A DNA stretch of 64,000 nt from assembly GCF_000633595.2 (NCBI RefSeq), contig NZ_JIBU02000012.1:65574-129573 (forward strand). Reading direction: 5' to 3'. Of the stretch, positions 56,790 to 64,000 are shown in pieces. Below the pieces are notes generated by a model. That model was not told where the DNA came from and ran no database searches. It saw nothing but the letters and a program-made list of their open reading frames with translations. The translations under genes and the position numbers were made by a program. Position 1 is the first letter of the stretch. Each line of letters begins with the position of its first letter. This DNA is from Clostridium drakei. Lineage in GTDB: Bacteria; Bacillota; Clostridia; Clostridiales; Clostridiaceae.

Positions 56790-56880
56790 ATGAATTTATG
56801 GAATAATAAGGAAATTAAATACTTAAGCAAAAGGTGCTTCAATTAGAAGAAGAAAGGAAAATTAGTGCAGCCAGAACTTG
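56790..56880 (+). pseudogene. Decayed N-terminus of a third coiled-coil paralog
   Basis: ATG 56790 reads MNLWNNKEIKYL, then a frameshift; the next frame reads KQKVLQLEEERKISAART before a stop. This corresponds to the start of copy 1 (FRNKEIDKLKQELKVLKNEK). The remnant runs into the ribosome site and start of the 56865 gene, which suggests a deletion joining a third paralog to that gene. Confidence 0.6.
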
Positions 56881-57248
56881 AACAGTTAATTAGTTTTGGG
56901 AATAAGTTAAAAGAAGAATTGCTATCCGCAGGATACAAAAACTTTTCTGCTACTACGCCTAAAAATGATAAATTAAAAAGTAATTTCATTACAAGAAAAA
57001 AAGGACAATCTGATCAAGAATACTATTCAATTTTGTTTAAGAATGCTGAAAACTTTGATGAGGCTATCAAGCTTTATTGTAATAATACACCATATAATGA
57101 TTTACTGCTAACATCAAAGCTAAGTCGTATTAGAAACATCCTTCTTTCTAATAATCTTTTGCCAAAGGCGATTAGTGGTAATGAGCTTTATGATGTTGTT
57201 AAAAGAGTAAGTGCTAAAATTAATAGTAATGTCCATCAACAAAATTGA
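56865..57248 (+). CDS. Small island protein, unknown function
   Basis: I do not recognise this 127-residue protein. It is hydrophilic and mostly helical (LEQLISFGNKLKEELLSAGY; SKLSRIRNILLSNNLLPKAI), with no cysteines or membrane segment. The GTG start at 56865 has AGAAAGG about 7 bases upstream, a site contributed by the end of the decayed coiled-coil gene. It lies 20 bases before the 57269 gene and is probably co-transcribed with it. The spacing suggests a dedicated partner of the next protein. Confidence 0.6.
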   Translation: MQPELEQLISFGNKLKEELLSAGYKNFSATTPKNDKLKSNFITRKKGQSDQEYYSILFKNAENFDEAIKLYCNNTPYNDLLLTSKLSRIRNILLSNNLLPKAISGNELYDVVKRVSAKINSNVHQQN

Positions 57249-57268
57249 AAATATAAGGAGGAGTATAA

Positions 57269-58573
57269 ATGAGCGGTCCCAAAACGTCTAGGTACACATT
57301 AACTAAAGAGCAAAGGCGTATTCTTAGAGAGCAGTTAGAAAGAGAACGACGTACGCAGGAAGAAAAAACAAAAATTAATAGATATATTAGCGAACTAAGA
57401 ACTATCTGTGCTAGCTTTGATGAGCCTCTAGAACAGGTAAAGGAGCTTCAAAAGAGAACTAATGAGGGAAAAGAGTATATTTCTCAAGTAGAAAATTTAT
57501 GCGTGGATATACAACAGAAAATAGAAAGCAATTCTTTAAATGATAAAGAACTGACGTTAGAGAGGCTGGAAATTCATAATAAATCTTTAGAAGCTTATCT
57601 TAAAAAAATAATGAAAAAAGCAGATATGCTTACTGAAAAAGCAAAAGATTTAAAGAAGAACCTTATCCAAGACATACAAAATGGTATTGATGAAGGCTTT
57701 TTACTTGAGATACCTACAAACATTGGCAAAGTGGAATCGGATAAGGATTCTAAGTTATCAGAAACTATGTTGACAAAGCTAAGTGAGATGTCAGAAAACC
57801 AAGTTTTACCACAGACGATGCGAAATGACATAATGGCTGCTATGCATAAAATAAGAGAGATTAGTGATATCGGATTTTTACAAAATTACAAAGCTATGAC
57901 TTTTACGGAGCTTGTAAAACAATATAACAAATATATTATAAGTTATCAAAATGAAAAAGAAACCTATGATGATCTTATCGTACGATATTCAGCATTATGC
58001 AATATGGTAGGAATAACAATTAAAAAACATACATTTTCAGATGAAGCAATCAGTAATCTTAAACTTGAAATTGAACAAATAGAGAAACAACTTGTAGAAC
58101 AGCGTGAAGAATCATATATAAACAGTTGTATGGATGAGGTAATGGCTGAAATGGGATATGAACTACTGGGCGATAGAAAAGTTACTAAGCGTAGTGGTAA
58201 GAAATTCAAAAATGAATTATATTCGTTTAATGAAGGAAATGCAATTAATGTTACCTATGCTTCTGATGGGAATATAACCATGGAGCTAGGTGGTGTAGAT
58301 AAGCAGGATCGATTACCAGATGATGCTGAAATAAATAGGCTTTGTGAAGATATGGAGAGTTTTTGTGAAGATTTTACGGGAATTGAAAAGAAATTAAGTG
58401 AAAAGGGAGTAATAATTAGCAATAGAGTTTGTATTTTACCTCCTAAGCCTGAATATGCACAGGTAATAAATACTTCCGATTATAACATAAAAAGTGATAT
58501 GGAAATTGAAATAATGAAAGCAAAAAAACGTAAAGTTAGTGCTGGAAACAAGAAAACTTTAGAAAGGAATTAG
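57269..58573 (+). CDS. Coiled-coil protein with MSGPKTSRYTLT N-terminus
   Basis: A 434-residue cytoplasmic protein. The N-terminal signature MSGPKTSRYTLTKEQRRIL looks like a conserved recognition segment, as I have seen similar starts in uncharacterised firmicute proteins near phospho-signalling genes. Residues about 20-300 are predicted coiled coil (LREQLERERRTQEEKTKI; LEIEQIEKQLVEQREE), and a small C-terminal globular part (about 310-410) has EMGYELLGDRKVT and TYASDGNITMELGG. The function is unknown; a scaffold or phospho-substrate role is inferred. AAGGAGGAG precedes the ATG. Confidence 0.7.
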   Translation: MSGPKTSRYTLTKEQRRILREQLERERRTQEEKTKINRYISELRTICASFDEPLEQVKELQKRTNEGKEYISQVENLCVDIQQKIESNSLNDKELTLERLEIHNKSLEAYLKKIMKKADMLTEKAKDLKKNLIQDIQNGIDEGFLLEIPTNIGKVESDKDSKLSETMLTKLSEMSENQVLPQTMRNDIMAAMHKIREISDIGFLQNYKAMTFTELVKQYNKYIISYQNEKETYDDLIVRYSALCNMVGITIKKHTFSDEAISNLKLEIEQIEKQLVEQREESYINSCMDEVMAEMGYELLGDRKVTKRSGKKFKNELYSFNEGNAINVTYASDGNITMELGGVDKQDRLPDDAEINRLCEDMESFCEDFTGIEKKLSEKGVIISNRVCILPPKPEYAQVINTSDYNIKSDMEIEIMKAKKRKVSAGNKKTLERN

Positions 58574-58585
58574 TGGTGATAATTT

Positions 58586-59191
58586 ATGGATAAGTATAAA
58601 GTTTGTCCATCTTGTGGAGAAAAGAATGCCCCCCAACTATTAGAATGTATATATTGTGAAACAGATCTTTCAAGTACAAAAGTGTTGGATGAGGTTGAAG
58701 AGCAGATTGTGAAACAAGAAGAGGAAAAGCATAATATGCCACAAGAAAAAATGGTTCGAATTTGTGACTGTGGAACTCATAATATTCCACAAGCACGAAA
58801 ATGTAGCAGTTGTGGAGAGGATATTTCAGATACCCAGCCAGTATTGTTAACAGAGAAAGCAGACTATTCTTTAGTAAGTATTGATGATAAATATACCTTT
58901 AAAATTACAAAACAACTTCATATTATTGGTCGAGAGAATGATATGAGTGATTATTTGCAGTTTAAGCCATATGTGAGCCGTACTCATGCTAAGTTAACAT
59001 TAGTAGAAGATGATTTGTATATTACTAATTTAAGTCAAACCAATTTTACTTATGTAAACAATGAAAAGCTTGTAGAGGATATTCCAAGATTATTAAAAGA
59101 TGGTGATGAAGTTGGGCTTGGAGGAATGAAAAAAGATGATGGATATCAAGAAAAAGCAGCATATTTTATTGTGAGAAATTATGTATGTTAG
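58586..59191 (+). CDS. Zinc-ribbon and FHA domain protein
   Basis: A phosphothreonine reader of 201 residues. Two zinc ribbons at the N-terminus (VCPSCGEKN with CIYCETDL; ICDCGTHN with CSSCGEDI) are followed by an FHA domain (about 95-195) with the signature GRENDMSDY, YVSRTHAKL and LSQTNFTYVNN. The key arginine, serine-arginine and asparagine positions for phosphopeptide binding are present. It presumably binds a target of the 51156 kinase, perhaps the kinase's own Thr-containing N-terminus. The last 7 bases overlap the radical SAM gene. Confidence 0.88.
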   Translation: MDKYKVCPSCGEKNAPQLLECIYCETDLSSTKVLDEVEEQIVKQEEEKHNMPQEKMVRICDCGTHNIPQARKCSSCGEDISDTQPVLLTEKADYSLVSIDDKYTFKITKQLHIIGRENDMSDYLQFKPYVSRTHAKLTLVEDDLYITNLSQTNFTYVNNEKLVEDIPRLLKDGDEVGLGGMKKDDGYQEKAAYFIVRNYVC

Positions 59192-59805
59192 TTGCAAGAA
59201 TATTATATCCAGTTGAAGTTCTAGGACCTGGTAAACGGATTGGAATTTGGATGTGTGGTTGTAAGCATGGTTGTGAGGGGTGTAGCAATCCTGAATTGTG
59301 GGAATTTGATGATAAGTATGAGATATCTGTTAATGATATATTTAAAATTATATATAGTCTAAGTATGAAATATCGAATAGATGGATTCACTATTACGGGA
59401 GGAGATCCCTTTGAGCAGGTTGACAAGCTATCAGAATTGATTGAAAGGATAAAAGCAATAAGTTCTGATATTTTAATATATACCGGATATACTCTTGAAG
59501 AATTAAAAGGAAAGAATAAATTATCAATTACAAACGTATTGGGGAATATTGCGGTTTTAATTGATGGTAGATATATTGAGAAAAGAAATAATAATGTGCT
59601 TTTAAGAGGCTCTGATAACCAGAAGGTGCATATTTTAAATAGTGCATATAAGGAAAGATATGAAAAATATCTAAGTAAGGGGGCTAATAAAATACAAAAT
59701 TTTAAAACTATAGATGGAATAATATCTGTAGGAATACATAAGCCTGGTTTTATTAAGCAATTAGATGATGATGTAAAAAAGTTTGGATTGCAAAAGGGGG
59801 AATAA
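59185..59805 (+). CDS. NrdG-like radical SAM activating enzyme
   Basis: A 206-residue radical SAM protein of the 4Fe-4S activase type. The cluster motif is CKHGCEGC near residues 29-36, with MCGC before it and FTITGGDPFEQ for S-adenosylmethionine binding. In anaerobes NrdG makes a glycyl radical on the ribonucleotide reductase NrdD, but no glycyl-radical enzyme lies in the window. Its place inside the island (start overlapping the FHA gene by 7 bases, the ATPase gene 2 bases after its stop) suggests a role specific to the system. There is no obvious ribosome site of its own, so translation is coupled. Confidence 0.87.
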   Translation: MLVARILYPVEVLGPGKRIGIWMCGCKHGCEGCSNPELWEFDDKYEISVNDIFKIIYSLSMKYRIDGFTITGGDPFEQVDKLSELIERIKAISSDILIYTGYTLEELKGKNKLSITNVLGNIAVLIDGRYIEKRNNNVLLRGSDNQKVHILNSAYKERYEKYLSKGANKIQNFKTIDGIISVGIHKPGFIKQLDDDVKKFGLQKGE

Positions 59806-59807
59806 GA

Positions 59808-61679
59808 GTGGAAAACTTAGCAGCAAAATGGCATAGGGAACTTGATATTTTTCATAAAATTAAGCCTTTAATTATAATAGAGGGGAATATACTTGATGTC
59901 TATCAATATCCTATAGATGGAAGTGTTTATAAAGGCAGTATATTAAGTTTAACTGAATATTTACATTACTACTTTAAAGATTGTGGTTATGAAACTATAG
60001 CCTTATATGATAGTATGAATGGTTTTTATAATAATAATGAAAATAAGCATATTGAGAAATTTGCAGAGCTTGTAGAAGCTAATGTAGATGATGGAAGGAT
60101 CAAGTGCGATTTCAAAGGAAGAGGAGCAAATGCAACAACATACATAAAAAACGTATTATCACAAAACAAAAGTGCTACGGCAGTAATTATGAATTTAGCA
60201 TCTAGGTATATCATATCACCAGACAACCTTCAACAATCAGAGGTTGATAGCTTTACAAATTTATTATTAGCATCTATGAATGGAAAAGAAGTTAAGACAG
60301 AAAAGGGACTTGTAAAAAATATTCTTGTAATGATTGTTAATAAGATAAATGATTTACCAGCTTGGTTATATATAAACAATCCCAATGTTAAAACATTAAC
60401 TATTGATACGCCTACAAAAAATGAACGGGAACAACTTATAAAAGGGGACAACTTTCCCACTTTCTTTAAGAGAGATATTTACAATGAAGATATAAAGCAT
60501 TATGAAGATAAAAAGGGTGAATTAGAAAAAATCCAGGATAAATTTATAGCACTCACAGAAGGCTTTTGTTTTACAGAACTCAATGGATTGAGGAAGCTTT
60601 GCAAAAATGAAGGTATTCATATATCAAATATGTCAGACGTAATTGATCTATATAAATATGGTATTAAAGATAATCCTTGGAATAGTTTAGACTTATATAA
60701 GTTTAAAAATGCTGAAGAAGACTTTAGAAAAAGAGTAAAGGGGCAAGATGAAGCTATTATAAAGGTACTTGATGTTATTAAAAGGGCAGCAATTGGTATG
60801 TCGGGATTGCAGCATTCATCACATTCAAAGCCTAAAGGAATTTTATTTTTTGCAGGACCAACAGGAACAGGTAAGACAGAAACAGCTAAAACACTTGCAG
60901 AGAAATTGTTTGGAGATGAAAAATATTGTATAAGATTTGATATGAGTGAGTATAGTCAAAGTCACAGTGATCAAAAACTTTTAGGAGCTCCTCCAGGATA
61001 TGTTGGATATGAATCAGGCGGACAATTAACGAATGCAGTAAAAAATAACCCGTTTTCAATTTTACTATTTGATGAAATAGAAAAGGCACATCCATCAATA
61101 TTGGATAAATTTTTACAAATCCTTGAAGATGGAAGAATGACTGATGGACAAGGAAATACGGTATATTTTTCAGAAACAATTATTATATTTACAAGTAATT
61201 TGGGGATTTACACAAAAGATGAATTAGGTGAAAGACGTCCTAATGTTACTTCAAATATGAATTATGAAGATATACAGAAAAAGGTAAAAGGGTCTATTGG
61301 AAATTATTTCAAATTAGAATTAGGGCGACCAGAAATATTAAATCGTATAGGTGAAAATATAGTTGTTTTTGATTATATTAGATCAAATGTTGCTGAACAA
61401 ATTTTAGATTCACAAATAAATAAAATATTCAAGACTTTACTGATGGATAAAAATATAGACGTTAAACTAACTGATGATGCAAGAAATGTGTTATTAAGAA
61501 AAGTCAATGAAAATCTTGATAATGGTGGAAGAGGTATTGGAAATGTTGTAGAAAGTTTATTAATAAATCCACTATCAAGATATTTATTTGATAATATGAT
61601 TTTGAACAATGCTAATATTTTAATTAAGAATATAAATTTCAATAAGAGGCCGGTAACTATTGAATGTGGGGAGGATTAA
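59808..61679 (+). CDS. ClpB/ClpA-like AAA+ ATPase with divergent N-terminal half
   Basis: 623 residues. The C-terminal half (about 300-620) is a Clp-family D2 module: Walker A FAGPTGTGKTETAKTLAEKL, then FDMSEYSQSHSDQKLLGAPP, GYVGYESGG, Walker B ILLFDEIEKAHP, sensor TSNLG, arginine finger region RPEILNRIGE and a lid with NGGRGIGNVVE. The first 300 residues lack the Clp N-domain and a canonical Walker A (PLIIIEGNILDVYQYP; AVIMNLASRYIIS) and look like a degenerate ATPase fold. It is probably a remodelling motor, comparable in role to ClpV-like ATPases. The GTG start at 59808 has AAGGGGGAA upstream. Confidence 0.88.
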   Translation: MENLAAKWHRELDIFHKIKPLIIIEGNILDVYQYPIDGSVYKGSILSLTEYLHYYFKDCGYETIALYDSMNGFYNNNENKHIEKFAELVEANVDDGRIKCDFKGRGANATTYIKNVLSQNKSATAVIMNLASRYIISPDNLQQSEVDSFTNLLLASMNGKEVKTEKGLVKNILVMIVNKINDLPAWLYINNPNVKTLTIDTPTKNEREQLIKGDNFPTFFKRDIYNEDIKHYEDKKGELEKIQDKFIALTEGFCFTELNGLRKLCKNEGIHISNMSDVIDLYKYGIKDNPWNSLDLYKFKNAEEDFRKRVKGQDEAIIKVLDVIKRAAIGMSGLQHSSHSKPKGILFFAGPTGTGKTETAKTLAEKLFGDEKYCIRFDMSEYSQSHSDQKLLGAPPGYVGYESGGQLTNAVKNNPFSILLFDEIEKAHPSILDKFLQILEDGRMTDGQGNTVYFSETIIIFTSNLGIYTKDELGERRPNVTSNMNYEDIQKKVKGSIGNYFKLELGRPEILNRIGENIVVFDYIRSNVAEQILDSQINKIFKTLLMDKNIDVKLTDDARNVLLRKVNENLDNGGRGIGNVVESLLINPLSRYLFDNMILNNANILIKNINFNKRPVTIECGED

Positions 61680-61681
61680 AT

Positions 61682-62440
61682 TTGCAAGTTCATGCGATAA
61701 CTAGAAAGGGGATTAATAAAGACAAAAATGAAGACAGTGTTTTTATTAATAATATAATATTGGATAATGAGTACTATACTATGAGCATAGATGATACTTG
61801 TATATTAGCTGCAATTGCGGATGGAGTTGGTGGAAATAATGCAGGTGATGTAGCATCCAATATGGTAATAGAAGCTATAGGCACACTGAGTAAATGTGAA
61901 ATTATAAATGAGCATGCAATTATTAATTTGATTAATGAAATAAATAACAAGGTTATTAGAGAATCAAATAAAAATGTACAACTGTCTAAAATGGCAACAA
62001 CATTATCTGGAATTTGTATTATTAATAATAAAGCATGGATTTTTCATGTAGGAAACACAAGAATATATACTATGCAGGGTAGTTATTTAAAGCAGTTAAC
62101 GGAGGATCATACTACAGTAAATTGGTTAATAAAAAAAGGTGTTATTACAGAAGAAGAAGCGGAGACTTATAGTAAAAGAAATGAAATTACAAACTGTATG
62201 GGTGGGGGAAATGAAAAGTTGCTGAAAGCTCTTTATGTAGGTGAAGTATTTAAGGTTATTGAAAATTCGAGGAAAATTATAATAACCTCTGATGGAGTAC
62301 ATGAGTATGTTGGAATTGATGAATTAGAGAAGATCATATCGGATACTTCGTCAGGACAAGAAATATGTGAAAATGTTGTTGCAGAGGCAATTAAAAATGG
62401 TTCACAAGATGATATTTCTATCATTCTTATTATGAGATAG
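61682..62440 (+). CDS. PP2C-family protein phosphatase
   Basis: A 252-residue metal-dependent Ser/Thr phosphatase: KDKNEDSVF (motif 1), ILAAIADGVGGNNAGD (metal aspartate), MATTLSGICI, FHVGNTRIYTM, LTEDHTTVNW, SDGVHEYV and SQDDISIILI at the end. All metal-binding aspartates are present. It reverses the kinase at 51156. Start: TTG 61682 with GGGGAGG 8 bases upstream. The ATG at 61664 lies before that site and would overlap the ATPase gene, so it is less likely. It is the last gene of the island, with no partner gene downstream. Confidence 0.9.
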   Translation: MQVHAITRKGINKDKNEDSVFINNIILDNEYYTMSIDDTCILAAIADGVGGNNAGDVASNMVIEAIGTLSKCEIINEHAIINLINEINNKVIRESNKNVQLSKMATTLSGICIINNKAWIFHVGNTRIYTMQGSYLKQLTEDHTTVNWLIKKGVITEEEAETYSKRNEITNCMGGGNEKLLKALYVGEVFKVIENSRKIIITSDGVHEYVGIDELEKIISDTSSGQEICENVVAEAIKNGSQDDISIILIMR

Positions 62441-62480
62441 TGGCTTAAAAAATATCAATAAATGCATAATAAGAATTGCT

Positions 62481-62740
62481 ATGAAGAATAAAGTATTGGA
62501 AATATATATTCATATTGTAATAGATAAAGTAAATATGAATGGAGAAGGTTTTAAAGTTTTTGCAAAAATGGGGACAATGTTAAAGCTGGAGATAAATTAT
62601 TAGAAGAAAAGGGAAAATCACCTATAACTTCTGTAGTTGTGACAAATTCAGAAAAATTTAATTTTCTTAAAGGCGTAAAAGAAGGAAAAGTGGAATTAAA
62701 TGATGAATTTATATTTTTGGTAGGAAATAGTAAGGATTAA
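62481..62740 (+). pseudogene. Frameshifted remnant of PTS EIIA-Glc (crr-like)
   Basis: The first frame reads LEIYIHIVIDKVNMNGEGFK and VFAK; consensus EIIA-Glc has IHIGIDTV and GEGF in the same order. It then frameshifts, and the next frame continues NGDNVKAGDKLLEEKGKSPI and on to a stop at 62738. Five A residues at about 62561-62565 should be six to keep the frame. The N-terminal half, including the phospho-histidine region, is missing. It seems to be a gene cut by the arrival of the island and then decayed. It lies directly before the sugar kinase gene. Confidence 0.7.
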
Positions 62741-62780
62741 TTTGCAAATTGTTGCAACTGCAATTTTAGGAGGAATGATT

Positions 62781-63737
62781 ATGAATAATAGAATACTATG
62801 TGTAGGTGAATTGCTTATTGATTTTATTTGTTCGGATGTTAACTCTACTTTATCTGAAGGAAGTAATTTTGTTAAAAAAGCAGGGGGAGCACCTGCCAAT
62901 GTTACAGCAGCTATAGCTAAATTAGGTGGAAAGGCTTTATTTGCAGGTAAAGTTGGTAAGGATGCATTTGGATTGTTTTTAAAGAATACTTTAGATCAAG
63001 CAGGTGTGGATACTTCTATGTTAATTATGGATAATAATTCAAATACTACACTAGCTTTTGTTTCTTTAAAATCTAATGGTGAAAGAGATTTTATATTCAA
63101 TAGAGGTGCAGATGGATTATTAAAATATGAAGAATTGGAAGAAGAAAAAATAAAGACTTCTAAAATAATACATTTTGGTTCTGCTACAGCACTTCTTGGT
63201 GGAGAATCGAAAGAGACTTATTTAAAAGTTATGGAGATTGCAGAAAAACAAAATATATTTATATCTTTTGATCCTAATTATAGAATAGACCTGTGGAAAG
63301 GAAGGACCGAAGAATTTATAGAAACATCTAAATTTTGCATGAAGTATGCTGATTTAGTAAAGGTAAGTGATGAAGAAATAAAAATTATATCAGGAGAAGA
63401 TGATTTAAATAGAGGATTAGAGATGCTTCACAAGCTAGGAGCTAAAATTGTAGCTGTAACTTTAGGAAAAGAAGGGACTTTAATATCAAACGGTAAAAAG
63501 TCTGCCATAATTAGTAGTATAAAAATAAAAGCTATAGATTCCACAGGTGCAGGAGATGCCTTTGTTGGAGCATTTTTGTATAAAATAGCTGAACTTGAAG
63601 ATCCCAAGTCTTTAATAGAAAAGTTTGAAAAGATAGAAGAAATAACTGCTTTTGCAAATAAAGTAGGAGCTGTTGTATGCACAAAACTAGGGGCTATAGC
63701 ATCATTACCAAGGTTAATAGAAATAGAAGAATTGTAA
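62781..63737 (+). CDS. PfkB-family carbohydrate kinase (fructokinase-like)
   Basis: A 318-residue sugar kinase that would phosphorylate a sugar such as fructose with ATP. The N-terminus is [13 protein letters not shown], followed by [20 protein letters not shown] and GKVGKDAFG, and the C-terminal PfkB signature [13 protein letters not shown] contains the catalytic aspartate. The pattern is like ScrK/fructokinase, which fits the neighbouring PTS EIIA remnant as part of a former sucrose or fructose locus. AGGAGG lies 7 bases before ATG 62781, while the ATG at 62775 is one base from it and the upstream in-frame ATG at 62742 precedes it. Confidence 0.9.
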   Translation: MNNRILCVGELLIDFICSDVNSTLSEGSNFVKKAGGAPANVTAAIAKLGGKALFAGKVGKDAFGLFLKNTLDQAGVDTSMLIMDNNSNTTLAFVSLKSNGERDFIFNRGADGLLKYEELEEEKIKTSKIIHFGSATALLGGESKETYLKVMEIAEKQNIFISFDPNYRIDLWKGRTEEFIETSKFCMKYADLVKVSDEEIKIISGEDDLNRGLEMLHKLGAKIVAVTLGKEGTLISNGKKSAIISSIKIKAIDSTGAGDAFVGAFLYKIAELEDPKSLIEKFEKIEEITAFANKVGAVVCTKLGAIASLPRLIEIEEL

Positions 63738-63849
63738 AGAGTGTTGTTTATATAGATATTTCTTTAATAGTAATATTTACAAATGATGACTAAAAAGTTT
63801 TTATAAGTAGGATTTATTCTTAAAAAATATGAATTAATGTGAAAGTATA

Positions 63850-63878
63850 TTGACATAATTCATTGAAAATTATATAAT
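63850..63878 (+). promoter_or_regulatory. Consensus sigma-A promoter
   Basis: TTGACA at 63850-63855, a 17-base spacer and TATAAT at 63873-63878, matching the consensus at every position. No open reading frame begins before the terminator 70 bases downstream. Confidence 0.85.
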
Positions 63879-63884
63879 TACAGT

Positions 63885-63990
63885 TGAAAATTTGTAAAAA
63901 TTAAAAATTTTTTAATGTACAATGTAGTGCATTTGAAAGAAGCAAAGTAGCTCCATAGGAAAGTAAATTTCCTGTGGAGCTTTTTTATTT
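63885..63990 (+). ncRNA. Candidate small RNA or leader RNA
   Basis: Starts about 7 bases after the -10 at 63878 and ends in a strong hairpin: AGCTCCATAGGAA from 63949 pairs with TTCCTGTGGAGCT ending at 63981, followed by T residues (63981-63986). A small A/T helix (ATTAAAAATTTTTTAAT region) lies in between. No ribosome site or reading frame is seen. It could be a stand-alone regulatory RNA of about 100 bases, or the leader attenuator of a gene beyond the window. Confidence 0.45.
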
Positions 63991-64000
63991 AAGCAGACAT

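Noticed and set aside
51156-62440. Type VI secretion or BREX identity for the island
   Set aside because: No Tss or Hcp-like genes, and no BrxC, PglZ or methyltransferase; only the kinase, FHA, phosphatase and Clp-type ATPase resemble regulatory parts of such systems.
1-64000. CRISPR arrays, tRNA or rRNA genes, integrases or IS transposases
   Set aside because: I saw no regularly spaced direct repeats, no tRNA cloverleaf or rRNA segments and no recombinase or transposase motifs while reading the window; a dedicated scan was not possible.

Overview
The window is low-GC DNA with strong AGGAGG-type ribosome binding sites, many TTG/GTG starts, long A/T-rich intergenic gaps and rho-independent hairpins. 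Its gene families (oxygen-sensitive flavoprotein ene-reductases with Fe-S motifs, NiFe hydrogenase, clostridial-type aro operon, GH73 autolysin) point to an anaerobic Clostridium-like firmicute. I cannot name the species from sequence alone.

Layout. (1) 1-4.6 kb: end of a dispersed repeat, a frameshifted alpha/beta hydrolase, a DUF1294 membrane protein, a membrane-anchored lysozyme-like protein, a monoacylglycerol-lipase-like hydrolase and a GH73 glucosaminidase. (2) 4.6-9.1 kb: an attenuator-like hairpin region followed by a cytochrome b5-like protein, NiFe hydrogenase small and large subunits without a Tat signal, HypA, HypB and a maturation protease in one operon. (3) 9.2-10.9 kb: an extraordinary Gly/Cys/His/Tyr repeat protein, a tiny membrane protein and a small, possibly frameshifted, gene with its own promoter and terminator. 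(4) 11.0-18.8 kb: a compact biosynthetic operon aroF-tyrA-aroB-aroA-aroC-pheA-aroE-aroK, lacking only dehydroquinate dehydratase.

(5) 19.1-38.9 kb: a catabolic-looking quinate/shikimate cluster. It has three LysR regulators, each divergent from a target unit, type I AroD, three YdiB-like quinate/shikimate dehydrogenases (two of them close duplicates), a xylose-isomerase-like TIM barrel protein, two enoate-reductase-type FMN/Fe-S/FAD enzymes, four MFS transporters and an esterase. My reading is uptake (and release from esters) of quinate or shikimate, oxidation and dehydration to 3-dehydroshikimate, then either reduction of the enone as an electron sink or aromatisation. (6) 39.1-41.6 kb: MgtC-like and DUF4397 proteins, then a large inverted repeat and gene debris.

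(7) 41.6-62.4 kb: the most unusual region, an island of eleven genes: a DUF4365-like nuclease, a 2444-residue SF1 helicase with a C-terminal nuclease, a Ser/Thr kinase, two paralogous coiled-coil plus beta-propeller proteins (and a decayed third), a small protein, a coiled-coil protein, a zinc-ribbon FHA protein, a NrdG-like radical SAM enzyme, a ClpB-like AAA+ ATPase and a PP2C phosphatase. It looks like a phosphorylation-controlled conflict or defence system that I cannot match to a named one. (8) 62.4-64 kb: a frameshifted PTS EIIA-Glc remnant, a PfkB sugar kinase and a promoter-hairpin unit that may be a small RNA.
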